64,000 bases of DNA from Kovacikia minuta CCNUW1 (GTDB lineage: Bacteria; Cyanobacteriota; Cyanobacteriia; Leptolyngbyales; Leptolyngbyaceae): assembly GCF_020091585.1 (NCBI RefSeq), contig NZ_CP083582.1, positions 1,860,001-1,924,000 on the forward strand, given 5' to 3'. Each line of letters opens with the position of its first letter. Position 1 is the first letter of the stretch. The notes under the pieces are model-generated. The model searched no databases, was not told where the DNA came from, and saw nothing but the letters and a program-made list of their open reading frames with translations. This document shows, piece after piece, positions 43,597 to 52,665 of this stretch. The position numbers and the translations under genes are program-made.

Positions 43597-44745
43597 TTAA
43601 GCCACTAAAGGCTGACAAAGGGTATCGCGGAGTGTAAGTTCCTGGTTTGCGGTGTCCTGAATGGCCTGTTTCACAACACTGGCAACATCTTTTCCTTGCT
43701 GCTGGAGTTGCAGCCAGCGCTGGGCTTCGTTGCCTTCTCGCAAAATCTTCTTCAGAGGGGTGAGGAAACAGCTAAATCCCTCTTTTTTGGCGATCGCCCA
43801 AACTTCCCCATAAAGCTGCTCAACCCAGTCCCGTGCCAAAATGGGCTGTCCACTTTGCCAGTGGATGAGTTCAGCATCCAAACTGAGGCGGGCGGCGGCA
43901 GCTTCGTTGGCATCTGTGAGCGCAACCAAGTCCTGGGCACGGGTTGCCGCTGAAAGTTGACTAACTTGTAGTGGGTCTAAGGTCGGCTCCTGCATCAGTT
44001 GAATGAGACGGGCTTCTAACAAAGCGGTAATTGCCAGCAGAGCAACGGGGTCTGAAACCAGGTCGCAGATCCGTAGTTCCAGGCGATTGAGATTGTAGGG
44101 GCGTCGATCGCCATTGGGACGAACTGAGGACCACAAATGGCGAACATTTTGCATGGTTCCCAGCGCCAGTTGTTGCTCCGTCCAGCGAATAAAGTGAAGA
44201 TGGCTCTCAAACAAGGGCACCTGGGCAGGCGTTTTAGGAAATAGCCCCCAGCGGGTGGAATGATATCCCGTTACTTCCCCATCCAGGAAAGGAGAAGCAG
44301 CACTCAGAGCCAGATAAAGGGGTGCCTCTACCCGAACCAGACGGCACGCCCGCAACAACACCTCCGGGTCACTGATACCCACGTTGATGTGAATGCTGGC
44401 AGTCACAACACGGGTGCCATAGGTCTGTTCAATATAGGTGTGATAAGGATTGCTGGGATCAGAACGGTGAAACCGATCTCCTCCTCCCAGGGCCAGGGTG
44501 CTCCCAGGGGTAAGGGTGTAATTTCCCAAGTGCTTCAGATATTCCCGCAACCGAACACGAGGGCGGACTAAATCACACAACAGCCGTTCATACCGATAGC
44601 AAGGGGGGGTTGTGTACTCCACATTGCGGCTGTCGGGTTCGCGCACAAAACCATCTAGTTCTGCCACGATTTTGTCGGATAGTCCAACAATTTCGCCTTC
44701 TGGAGTACTCGTGTACATTTCCACTTCAAACCCTTTCGATAACAT
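43597..44745 (-). CDS. gshA: Glutamate-cysteine ligase, cyanobacterial type
   Basis: 382 aa. It makes gamma-glutamylcysteine, the first step of glutathione synthesis. The start MLSKGFEVEMYTSTPEGEIV, the ATP-grasp-like GCS2 blocks (SRNVEYTTPPCYRYERLLC, LALGGGDRFHRSDPSNPYHT, TASIHINVGISDPEVLLRAC) and NLNRLELRICDLVSDP match the cyanobacterial GshA family (TIGR02048). The C-terminus is complete. Single gene with its own terminator. Confidence 0.93.
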   Translation of the reverse strand: MLSKGFEVEMYTSTPEGEIVGLSDKIVAELDGFVREPDSRNVEYTTPPCYRYERLLCDLVRPRVRLREYLKHLGNYTLTPGSTLALGGGDRFHRSDPSNPYHTYIEQTYGTRVVTASIHINVGISDPEVLLRACRLVRVEAPLYLALSAASPFLDGEVTGYHSTRWGLFPKTPAQVPLFESHLHFIRWTEQQLALGTMQNVRHLWSSVRPNGDRRPYNLNRLELRICDLVSDPVALLAITALLEARLIQLMQEPTLDPLQVSQLSAATRAQDLVALTDANEAAAARLSLDAELIHWQSGQPILARDWVEQLYGEVWAIAKKEGFSCFLTPLKKILREGNEAQRWLQLQQQGKDVASVVKQAIQDTANQELTLRDTLCQPLVA

Positions 44746-44858
44746 GTTTTTCCCTCTGGCGTTGTGTGGTCTTCCATCAGTATTAAGGATTTTAAGGAAC
44801 TCTGCCTGGGGCTGAACATCCTACCTGGATTAGATATTGCTGGCTTACGGGACGTTTT

Positions 44859-44872
44859 GTAACCTAAAATAC
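44859..44872 (+). promoter_or_regulatory. NtcA-type binding site upstream of amt
   Basis: GTA-ACCTAAAA-TAC fits the GTA-N8-TAC consensus exactly. NtcA activates nitrogen-assimilation genes, including ammonium transporters, in cyanobacteria. It lies about 290 bases before the amt start, so the transcript would have a long leader; no good -10 box at the expected distance is seen. Confidence 0.5.
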
Positions 44873-45164
44873 AGAATCAACCTGTACAGAATTGGTGCAA
44901 TCACAGTCATTGGGTTATTGCTAAAGGGAGACTCTGGTAGGAAACACCTCCTTTATCAGAAACAGTTCTTTGTTTAAGGAGGAATTCGAGGTAAAGGATG
45001 GGAGCGAGCCTTTTATCGCCGCTTCTTGACCAACCAAAGCTGCCCAGGCAGTATTTTTAGCATTCCACATGATGCTTTTGGTTTTATACTGCCTTGACCT
45101 AACCCAACCCGATACTTCACCTGTTTGTTTGCACTGATGTTCTCGCAAGGAATTCTTGGTAACA

Positions 45165-46721
45165 ATGGCTAAACTAAAGCTTCACAAGAGGTCAAAAATT
45201 AAACGTCGAAGCTCTTCTGGTTCTTTCAACAGATTAGTTTCTTTGATTTGGCAGGATTGTCTCAGTTTAACAAAGGGGGGTGAGTGCCGGGGAGGGAATC
45301 AGTTCTTCGCAAAGGCAACCATTGCAGTCGGGTTACCCCTGCTGGTCATTCTGGCGTTGAGTCTGCTGACAGGTCCAATGGCAGATCCGGCAAGCGCTCA
45401 GGCGGCGGCTCCTGCTGAGAAGTGGGCAGCAGACACCGGTGACACTGCCTGGATGTTGACATCCTCAGCCCTGGTTCTGTTTATGAGTCCGGGGTTGGCT
45501 TTCTTCTATGGAGGGCTGGTGCGATCGCGCAATGTCCTCAATACCATGATGATGACCCTGGCGGCAATGGCGATCGTTGGCGTCACCTGGATTCTCTGGG
45601 GCTACAGCCTTGGCTTTGATGTGGCGATCACCAAGGATCAGCCATTTGGAGTCGGGATTCAGCAGTTCATCGGTGGATTGGGCTGGCTCGGTCTAAAAGA
45701 CGTGGCGTTTGATGCCCCCGATCCGATCGGGTATGCGCCCACCATTCCCCACCAGGTGTTTATGGTTTACCAGATGATGTTTGCCATCATCACCGTTGCC
45801 CTGGTTTCTGGCTCAATTGTGGAGCGGATCTCGTTCAAAGCCTTCTTCTGGTTCATCATCCTGTGGTCTACGTTCATTTATTCCCCCCTCGCCCACATGG
45901 TCTGGGGCAAGGGTTTTCTGGGGGCAATGGGTGCTCTGGACTTTGCCGGTGGGACAGTGGTTCACATCAGCTCTGGAATATCCGCGCTGGTCGCTGCCTG
46001 GGTGTTAGGTCCCCGTAAGGATTGGATGATTAAACCGATCGTTCCCCACAACGTCCCCTTTGTGCTACTGGGAGTTGGAATGCTGTGGTTTGGTTGGTTT
46101 GGGTTTAATGCGGGCAGTGCTTTGGGAGCAGGTCCATTAGCAGCCGTTGCGTTTGTCACAACCACTGTTTCGACCTCTGCGGCTGGTTTGGCATGGGTGC
46201 TTGCTGAGTGGTTACTCAAGGGCAAGCCCACGGCGGTTGGGATTGGTAGCGGCTTCGTCGCTGGACTGGTCGGAATTACTCCTGCTGCTGGTTTTGTCAC
46301 ACCTCTGGCTGCTATTGTCATTGGAGCGCTGACATCCCTGGCTTGCTTCTATGCTGTTAACCTGAAAGCACGGTTGCGGTTCGATGATTCCCTCGATACC
46401 TTCCCCGTTCATGGTGTCGGCGGAACGATTGGAGCAATTTTGACCGGGGTCTTTGCTACCAAAGCTGTCAATGCTGCTGGAAATAATGGGTTGCTTTACG
46501 GCAATGGTGGGCAGTTTGTGACCAACATCGTGGCAGTTCTGGTTGCCTGGATTATTGCTGGGATTGGCACCTTCGTGATTCTGAAAATTCTGGGTCTATT
46601 TATGGATTTGCGAGTTCCTTCAGAAGTGGAGAACGAAGGACTGGATATTCACCAACATGGCGAAGGTGCCTACGGTGAAGAAATTCAGGGTGAAGTTGCT
46701 TTTGCCAAATTATCTGAGTAA
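45165..46721 (+). CDS. amt: Ammonium transporter
   Basis: 518 aa. Eleven or so transmembrane segments. Amt signatures include DTAWMLTSSALVLFMSPGLA, FFYGGLVRSRNVLNTMMM, FAGGTVVHISSGISALVAAW with the first pore His, and DDSLDTFPVHGVGGTIGAIL with the second pore His. The N-terminal ~75 residues (a basic stretch, then a hydrophobic segment ending LTGPMADPASAQA) look like a cleavable signal, as in many cyanobacterial Amt1 proteins. ATG 45165 is preferred; an in-frame TTG at 45156 follows AAGGAATTC. It imports ammonium and is likely NtcA-controlled. Confidence 0.93.
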   Translation: MAKLKLHKRSKIKRRSSSGSFNRLVSLIWQDCLSLTKGGECRGGNQFFAKATIAVGLPLLVILALSLLTGPMADPASAQAAAPAEKWAADTGDTAWMLTSSALVLFMSPGLAFFYGGLVRSRNVLNTMMMTLAAMAIVGVTWILWGYSLGFDVAITKDQPFGVGIQQFIGGLGWLGLKDVAFDAPDPIGYAPTIPHQVFMVYQMMFAIITVALVSGSIVERISFKAFFWFIILWSTFIYSPLAHMVWGKGFLGAMGALDFAGGTVVHISSGISALVAAWVLGPRKDWMIKPIVPHNVPFVLLGVGMLWFGWFGFNAGSALGAGPLAAVAFVTTTVSTSAAGLAWVLAEWLLKGKPTAVGIGSGFVAGLVGITPAAGFVTPLAAIVIGALTSLACFYAVNLKARLRFDDSLDTFPVHGVGGTIGAILTGVFATKAVNAAGNNGLLYGNGGQFVTNIVAVLVAWIIAGIGTFVILKILGLFMDLRVPSEVENEGLDIHQHGEGAYGEEIQGEVAFAKLSE

Positions 46722-46761
46722 TCCATCTGGTACAGGAAGGCAAAAGGCAGGACGAAGAGGG

Positions 46762-46797
46762 CATCTGTACGAAATGATACCCTCTTCGTACAGATGC
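46762..46797. repeat. Perfect 13-bp hairpin downstream of amt
   Basis: GCATCTGTACGAA and TTCGTACAGATGC pair around an 11-base loop. It lies 40 bases after the amt stop and before the T-rich terminator. It may stabilise the transcript end. Confidence 0.6.
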
Positions 46798-46852
46798 TCC
46801 TGTTCCAATTAAAAGTGAACTACTGAGTAGAGATTTGTTTGATGAATAAAAG

Positions 46853-46877
46853 AGCCTCCCCGTTTGGAGGCTTTTTC
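46853..46877 (+). terminator. Rho-independent terminator of amt
   Basis: AGCCTCC-CCGTTT-GGAGGCT followed by TTTTTC. This is the usual stem-loop plus T-run about 130 bases after the amt stop. Confidence 0.85.
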
Positions 46878-46948
46878 TTTGGAAGTACCACTATATACTG
46901 TGGAGTTTGTCGGTTGATTTACTCTAAGCTACGCTATAGCAGGGAATA

Positions 46949-47110
46949 GGTGTCAGGTGTCAGGTGTCAGGGAAAGGATAAAGGCTTAAGGATAAAGGAT
47001 AAAAACTTGTCATTGGTCATTGGTCATTGGTCATTTGTGACTGGTAACTGTCCCCTGCTCCCTTACCTCCCCACCTCCCTACTCCCTACTCCCACTCCCT
47101 ACTCCCTACT
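46949..47110. repeat. Short tandem repeats and low-complexity spacer
   Basis: GGTGTCA units, GGATAAA units, three TTGGTCA units (near 47012-47032), then CTCCCTA/ACTCCCT units up to the GTG start at 47134. It repeats the composition of 35572-35730. Confidence 0.8.
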
Positions 47111-47133
47111 CCCTATTCACCATTCCCTCGCTA

Positions 47134-47946
47134 GTGTTAAGACGCCTTTTTACGATTCCTGGTTGGATTACGCTGTCTGCAACGCTCAGTGGGTTGTTTA
47201 TTCTGGCTGCACTGTGGTTGCATCGAGATAGTTTGCCTGTTTCTTCCCAGGTCAGTGCTTCAATGGTGCAGCCATTACCCTCCCCCCAACCTGGTTTGGG
47301 AGATCGTCATCAACTGACCTACCAGCAGTGGGTTGCCTTGTTAGGGCGGGAAGCAAAAGTCGCCGCAGAACATTCTCCCAGGCGGCTCGTTGTATTAGCC
47401 GGAGACTCCCTTAGCCTCTGGTTTCCACCAGAATTGTTGCCGTCGGAAGTGACCTGGTTGAATCAGGGAATTTCTGGTGAAACCTCGGCTGGTTTGCTGC
47501 AACGGCTGAGTCTGTTCGACAAAACTCGACCGGAAACCATTTTTGTCATGATCGGAATTAACGATTTGCTAAGGGGGATAAGGTCAGAAACGGTGTTAGC
47601 AAACCAGCGGGAAATTATTCGCCATCTGAAAACTGTGCATCCCCGCGCCAGAATTGTGGTTCAGTCAATTTTGCCACACGGTGGCAAATCGGGTTCCGTG
47701 CCCAATAACCTACAGACTTCTCCTCTAAGCGATCGCCTCCTTGCCGTATCCAACCGTTCCATTCGGAGCGTGAACCAGCAGTTAGCTGCGATCGCGAAAG
47801 AAGAAGGGGTTGAATATCTGGATTTATATCCTGATTTTTCTGATTCTGAGGGAGATTTAGCGCCTGAGTTAAGTACTGATGGGCTGCATCTAAGCCCTCA
47901 GGGCTATTGGATTTGGGCATCCCGACTGCAAACATTCAGTCGATAG
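47134..47946 (+). CDS. SGNH/GDSL hydrolase, membrane-anchored
   Basis: 270 aa. An N-terminal hydrophobic segment (TLSGLFILAALWLH) is followed by the SGNH blocks: LVVLAGDSLSLWFPPE (Ser), LNQGISGETSAGLLQRL (Gly), IFVMIGINDLLRG (Asn) and STDGLHLSPQGYWIWA (Asp/His). It acts as an esterase or lipase outside or at the membrane. The start is GTG 47134. It differs in length and sequence from the SGNH protein at 4501. Confidence 0.87.
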   Translation: MLRRLFTIPGWITLSATLSGLFILAALWLHRDSLPVSSQVSASMVQPLPSPQPGLGDRHQLTYQQWVALLGREAKVAAEHSPRRLVVLAGDSLSLWFPPELLPSEVTWLNQGISGETSAGLLQRLSLFDKTRPETIFVMIGINDLLRGIRSETVLANQREIIRHLKTVHPRARIVVQSILPHGGKSGSVPNNLQTSPLSDRLLAVSNRSIRSVNQQLAAIAKEEGVEYLDLYPDFSDSEGDLAPELSTDGLHLSPQGYWIWASRLQTFSR

Positions 47947-48045
47947 AGTGGGGAGTAGGAAGTGGGGAGGAAAGAATTCTGAAAGTGGCATTTTTGAGGT
48001 AGAGAGTGTCAAGATTGAGGCAAAAGTGAATTCTCCGGACGTGCT

Positions 48046-49575
48046 ATGTCGCAATTTCCTGCGTCGATCGCTCAGCACTATCACGAACGAACGAAGTATG
48101 ATCCATCCATGCAGGACAAGGGCAAACCGCTGGATTGGAACCAGCAACCTGATGCCTTTAAGGAATACAAGATTGGGCATGGGATCGATCTGAAGCCTTA
48201 TCTGCAAGACCTCACCGAAACCGCCAGCACCCAACCAGACTGGGTTTGGTGGCAACGGTTGTCCCAACTACTCTTCTATAGCTACGGCCTGACGGGAATG
48301 ATTTCCGTTGCGGGCGGTTCCTACTATGTCAGATCTGCACCCTCGGCGGGCGCACTTTATCCAGCAGAAATCTATCTCATTTCGAGAGGCACTCCCCGAT
48401 TACCGGCAGGTCTGTATAACTATCAGGTGCAGACCCACTCGCTGATCCACTTTTGGGAAAACGATGTTTGGACGAAGCTCCAAACCGCCTGTTTGTGGCA
48501 TCCCATTTTGGAAAATACCCAACTGGCATTAATCGTTACCGCCGTTTTTTACCGTTCTGCCTGGCGCTACCAGGATCGTGCCTACCGTCGGGTCTTTCTG
48601 GACAGCGGGCATCTGTTGGGTAATGTTGAGTTGGCGGCGGCTTTAAGTGATTACCGCCCCCACCTGATTGGCAGTTTCATGGATGAAGCGATCAATCAGC
48701 TGCTTTATCTGGATGCCGAACAGGAAGGGGCGATCGCCGTTGTCCCCCTGGCGGATCTGTTGGAAGTGAAGCAAAATCTACCCTTAGCACGCACGCTGCT
48801 GCCCGCATCCACCCAAACGGACTACCCCCATATCCCCGATGGCAAACTCCTGACCTACTTCCATCAAGCAACTCAGATTCCTCTTAACACTTCCGTTAAA
48901 GCAAACTGGAAACCTGCGGCGACTGAAGGACAACGGGCAGACAAATATAACTTTCCCTTCTGCCTCAAGGTTTCGACTATCACTCCACCAATTTCCTGGG
49001 GAGACCAGCAGGAAGGTCTTCATGCCACTATTCTGAAACGGCGGTCTACCCGTGCGTATACCGGGGAAGCCCTCACCCTGGATGAACTGAGAGCATTGCT
49101 CGACTTTACCTATCAACCCCAACACTATATTGATCAGGAACTGGATGGTTCTCCTGATTTCTTTGATCTGAGTTTGGTTGAAACCTTTATTGCCGTTTCC
49201 TCTGTAACCGGTTTGGAAGAGGGTTGTTACTACTACGCTCCGAAAGCGCAAGAACTGCGTCAGATTCGGTTTAAAAACTTCCGGCAAGAATTGCATTTTC
49301 TCTGTCTCTGGCAAGACCTGGGGCGGGATGCGGGTGCCGTGCTATTTCATACTGCCGATTTAAAAGCGGCTGTGGCAGAATATGGCGATCGGGTCTACCG
49401 TTCCCTGCATATGGATGCGGGACATCTGGGGCAACGGTTGAATCTGGCTGCCATTCATCTCGGTTTGGGTGTCAGCGGCATTGGCGGCTTTTTTGATGAT
49501 CAGGTCAACGAAGTCCTGGGAATCCCAACCGATGAAGCAGTTCTTTATATCACTACTCTGGGGCGTCCGCAGTAG
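48046..49575 (+). CDS. SagB/ThcOx-family dehydrogenase (tandem nitroreductase domains)
   Basis: 509 aa with two nitroreductase-like halves. First half: GGSYYVRSAPSAGALYPAEI and RVFLDSGHLLGNVELAA. Second half: LKRRSTRAYTGEALTLDELR and SLHMDAGHLGQRLNLAAIH with LGVSGIGGFFDDQVNEVLGI. Each half carries FMN-binding features. SagB-type enzymes oxidise azoline rings in peptide natural products, but standalone cyanobacterial copies without precursor genes are common; none is visible nearby. FMN-dependent oxidoreductase is the safe call. Confidence 0.88.
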   Translation: MSQFPASIAQHYHERTKYDPSMQDKGKPLDWNQQPDAFKEYKIGHGIDLKPYLQDLTETASTQPDWVWWQRLSQLLFYSYGLTGMISVAGGSYYVRSAPSAGALYPAEIYLISRGTPRLPAGLYNYQVQTHSLIHFWENDVWTKLQTACLWHPILENTQLALIVTAVFYRSAWRYQDRAYRRVFLDSGHLLGNVELAAALSDYRPHLIGSFMDEAINQLLYLDAEQEGAIAVVPLADLLEVKQNLPLARTLLPASTQTDYPHIPDGKLLTYFHQATQIPLNTSVKANWKPAATEGQRADKYNFPFCLKVSTITPPISWGDQQEGLHATILKRRSTRAYTGEALTLDELRALLDFTYQPQHYIDQELDGSPDFFDLSLVETFIAVSSVTGLEEGCYYYAPKAQELRQIRFKNFRQELHFLCLWQDLGRDAGAVLFHTADLKAAVAEYGDRVYRSLHMDAGHLGQRLNLAAIHLGLGVSGIGGFFDDQVNEVLGIPTDEAVLYITTLGRPQ

Positions 49576-49870
49576 TCAGGTGTCAGGTGTCAGGGAAAGG
49601 ATGAGGGATGAGAGATGAGGGATGAAAGGGGGGCAGGGAAGGGATGAAGGATGAAGGATGAAGGATGAAGGATGAAGGATGAAGGATAAAAATTATTTCC
49701 TCATCCTCATCACCCCATCACCTATTACCCAATTCAAAACTTAAAACTCAAAACTCTCCTACTCCCCCCCATTTCTAAATTGAACGTTTTCCGGCGGAAG
49801 TCTGTCTAAGAAGATACAAGGGATGGATTTTTCCCACCCAAGTGCATTTCCCCATTAAGACAACAACACG
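49576..49870. repeat. Heptameric tandem repeats (GGATGAA, GTGTCAG)
   Basis: GTCAGGT units lie at 49576-49594, GATGAGG variants at 49600-49625, and about seven GGATGAA/GGATAAA units at 49642-49690. Low-complexity sequence follows. No gene. Confidence 0.85.
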
Positions 49871-49879
49871 GATTAAACA

Positions 49880-50404
49880 ATGATCAAGAAACTCTCTCTG
49901 CTGCTGCCCGGGGCGATCGCGATCGTGCTTTCTGCGGCCCCTCTCTTACCGGTCTTCTCCCAGTCCACCCCCGCACCTGAAGCTCCCCAGGTTCAGAAAA
50001 ATCGCAACAAACTCAATCTGACTGAGGATCAAAAAGCCAGAATGAAGCAAGTTCGCGAATCAACCCGTGCCCAAATTGAAGCGGTGCTGACGGACGAGCA
50101 AAAAGCCCAATTGCAAACCTTAAAAGAACAAAGACGGGCAAGGTGGCAGCAACGGCAGGCAGCGAGACAAGCAGGGCAAACCACGGGGCAACCTGAGCAG
50201 TCAGCCAGACAACCGGGGCAACGAGGCAAAGGAATGTGGGCGGCTCTGAACCTGACTGAGGAGCAAAAAAACAAAATCAAAGCCATTCGCGAGGATTCTC
50301 GCAAGCAGATGGCAGCAATCCTGACCCCTGAGCAACTCCAGCAGATGCAACAGATGCGCCAACAGCGGCAACAACGGCGTCAACAGATGCAGCCCAGTAC
50401 TTAA
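49880..50404 (+). CDS. Spy/CpxP-like periplasmic protein
   Basis: 174 aa. The signal peptide is LLLPGAIAIVLSAAPLLPVF ending near SQS. Two LTxxQ-type units (LNLTEDQKARMKQVRE...LTDEQKAQL; LNLTEEQKNKIKAIRE...LTPEQLQQM) match Spy/CpxP helices. The rest is rich in Gln and Arg. Spy-family proteins act as ATP-independent chaperones or metal/stress sensors in the periplasm. The family match is by motif; function in cyanobacteria is not established. Confidence 0.8.
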   Translation: MIKKLSLLLPGAIAIVLSAAPLLPVFSQSTPAPEAPQVQKNRNKLNLTEDQKARMKQVRESTRAQIEAVLTDEQKAQLQTLKEQRRARWQQRQAARQAGQTTGQPEQSARQPGQRGKGMWAALNLTEEQKNKIKAIREDSRKQMAAILTPEQLQQMQQMRQQRQQRRQQMQPST

Positions 50405-50414
50405 CCGATATCCA

Positions 50415-50548
50415 ATTAAATTGAGAATAGGGCAGATGCCTGTAGGGGCGGGTTTAGTCCGTACTGATTCAGCTAAACCAACCATCTCAACAAAACCCGC
50501 CCCTACGATTGTTCGCATTTGCCCAGAAGTTCATTTAACTCGGTATGA
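50415..50548. repeat. MITE-like repeat, family D copy 1
   Basis: Arms AATAGGGCAGATGC and GCATTTGCCC with inner GTAGGGGCGGGTTTAG / AAACCCGCCCCTAC. A copy with about 90% visible identity is at 52441-52573. The following spacer to 50833 contains AAGGATAAA and TCCTTTATC low-complexity units. Confidence 0.85.
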
Positions 50549-50833
50549 GTTGTGAAGACTGAACAAGCGGTCTGAATAGGGACAATTTAAGGCAAAGGGC
50601 AGAAGGAAAGAAAACCTACTGCCTTTCTTTTTGCCCTGGCGCGACGGTACTTTAGGATAAAGGGTGAAGGGTAAAGGATAAAAATTATCTTCTCGTTCCA
50701 TCCTCCAAGCCCCTGGTCACTCCTACACCTCTTCACCTTTTTATCTCCCATCCTCCTTCCCCATCTCTCTTATTTCCCCCATCCCTTTCATCCTTTATCC
50801 TTTATCCTTGTTCCCCCTCATCCTTATCCCCCT

Positions 50834-51466
50834 ATGTCAACCATTCTGAGAGACTGGAGCTATCAATATCAATGGCTATATGACAGCGTTTCCTGGCTGG
50901 CGGCTTTGAGTGTGGGGGGCGAGGGACGGTTTCGGCAATTGGCACTTCAAGGACTGAAGATTGAGCGGGAAATGAAGGTGCTGGATTTGTGCTGCGGCAG
51001 TGGGCAGGCGACCCAGGTTCTGGTGGAGCGATCGCAGCACGTCACCGGACTGGATGCCTCTCCCCTTTCGCTCAAACGGGCGCGAAAGAATGTTCCCCAG
51101 GCAGAGTATGTGGAGGCGTTTGCTGAAAAGATGCCCTTTCCCGATGACCAATTTGATCTGGTGCATACCAGCGTTGCCCTGCATGAAATGGAGCCAGAAC
51201 AACGCCAGCAAATTTTGCAGGAAGTCTATCGAGTCCTCCGCCCCGGTGGCTGTTTTACCCTGGTTGATTTTCACGCACCAACCAATCCCCTTTTCTGGGT
51301 TGGCGTTTCCCTATTTCTGGTGCTGTTTGAAACCCATACCGCCTGGGATTTAATTAAAACCGATCTACCGCAAAAGCTTAGCGAAACAGGTTTTCAGGTC
51401 ATTCAGCAGACCCTTTACGCCGGCGGTAGCCTTCAGGTCATTCAGGCAAAGAAAGCTGAGGCTTAA
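50834..51466 (+). CDS. Class I SAM-dependent methyltransferase (UbiE-like)
   Basis: 210 aa. Motif I is VLDLCCGSGQATQVLVE, motif II MPFPDDQFDLVHTSVALHEM and motif III VYRVLRPGGCFTLVDFH. A hydrophobic C-terminal stretch (FWVGVSLFLVLFETHTAW) suggests membrane association and a lipid-like substrate. The family includes quinone and tocopherol methyltransferases; the exact role is unknown. Confidence 0.87.
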   Translation: MSTILRDWSYQYQWLYDSVSWLAALSVGGEGRFRQLALQGLKIEREMKVLDLCCGSGQATQVLVERSQHVTGLDASPLSLKRARKNVPQAEYVEAFAEKMPFPDDQFDLVHTSVALHEMEPEQRQQILQEVYRVLRPGGCFTLVDFHAPTNPLFWVGVSLFLVLFETHTAWDLIKTDLPQKLSETGFQVIQQTLYAGGSLQVIQAKKAEA

Positions 51467-51636
51467 ATGGGGAGTTTTAAGTTTTGCTCATCTTCCCCAT
51501 CCCCCTGTCTTCCTCACCGTTTCATCCTTCATCCTTTCCCTTCCCCCCTTCTTTTGATACACTCTTGAGCAGTCTTAATCCTATGCAAGAGGGTTTCAGG
51601 ACTTTTCTCTGTGCTTTACCCACCTGAGGAGACTGT

Positions 51637-52342
51637 ATGGCAATTCGTGAAGAACTCAAGGCGATCGCTGACCAGAAGCATTTGCTGAAACATCCTTTCT
51701 ATATTGCGTGGACGGACAGGGAAACTCACCCGTGAACATTTGAAACAGTACGCCATTCAGTATTTTCAAAACGTATTGGCGTTTCCAACCTATGTCAGTG
51801 GGGTCCATTTTAATACGCCTGCCATGAATGGGTCGATCGCTGCCCGTCAGGAAATTTTAGAAAACCTGATCGAAGAAGAGCGGGGAGAAAAAAACCATCC
51901 AGCACTGTGGAAGCGCTTTGCTACAGCTCTGGGGGCAACGGAGGCTGAACTAGCTGAGACAGCACCTTTACCGACTACCACGAATCTGGTTGAGACCTTT
52001 CGCAATCTTTGTATTCGTTCCCCTTTCTATGCGGGACTGGCTGCTCTAGCGATGTATGAATCCCAAATTCCTGAAATCGCAGCCGTTAAGGTCGATGGTT
52101 TGAAGCAGTTCTATGGCATGACTAACCCAGAGGATTATCAGTTTTTTACGGTTCACCAGGCAGCGGATGTATGGCATACGGAAGCAGAACTGAACCTGAT
52201 TGAGCAGTATGCGGACACCCCTGAAAAGGAAGTGGAAGCCCTGGAAGTGGCAAAGCAAGCGGTTGATGCCCTGTGGCAATTCCTGGATGGCGTTTATGAA
52301 GCCTACTGCGCTGATATTAAAGCAGAAGTAGCTGCGGCATAA
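51637..52342 (+). pseudogene. CADD/PqqC-like di-iron oxygenase family, single-base frameshift
   Basis: ATG 51637 starts MAIREELKAIADQKHLLKHP, then FYIAWTD. An extra base near 51718 breaks the frame; the following frame continues GKLTREHLKQYAIQYFQNVL to the stop at 52342. Joined, it is about 234 aa, the normal length for the TIGR04305/CADD family (haem-oxygenase-like fold; some members form para-aminobenzoate for folate). Conserved His/Glu metal-ligand blocks are visible (EEERGEKNHPALWKRF, FFTVHQAADVWHTEAE). The break may be a sequence error; the frame from 51704 alone would lack the first helix. Confidence 0.8.
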
Positions 52343-52365
52343 CGTTATCGCGATACGGCTTTCTA

Positions 52366-52430
52366 GATCCCCGACTTCTTTGTCGAACTAGCCCGACAAC
52401 GGGTTTTAGATTCAGAAGTCGGGAATTTCT
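52366..52430. repeat. Imperfect palindrome (CCCCGACTTCT type)
   Basis: GATCCCCGACTTCTT on the left and AGAAGTCGGGAATTTC on the right enclose a short spacer with its own small palindrome (CCCGACAACGGG). Common style of cyanobacterial intergenic palindrome. Confidence 0.6.
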
Positions 52431-52440
52431 TTCAGGGCAA

Positions 52441-52573
52441 ACTAAATTGAGAATAGGGCAGATGCCTGGAGGGGCGGGTTTAGTCCGTACCGATTCATCT
52501 CAACCAACAATCTAACAAAACCCGCCCCTACGATTGTTCGCATTTGCCCAGAAGTTCATTTAAATTCGGTATC
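52441..52573. repeat. MITE-like repeat, family D copy 2
   Basis: Starts ACTAAATTGAGAATAGGGC and ends CAGAAGTTCATTTAAATTCG. Same arms and inner GGGGCGGGTTTAG stem as 50415-50548, in the same orientation, 2 kb apart. The remaining spacer to 52665 shows nothing else. Confidence 0.85.
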
Positions 52574-52665
52574 ATTTGCGATTCCAGACATTGCTGGATT
52601 TTTGCAGCAACCGGAACGATGGATTACCTGGAATTAGTCAAAATCTTTTGGGATTAAGTCAGAAA

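Noticed and set aside
48046-49575. Azoline peptide (RiPP) biosynthetic cluster
   Set aside because: Only a SagB-type oxidoreductase is present; no cyclodehydratase, precursor peptide or exporter genes are adjacent.
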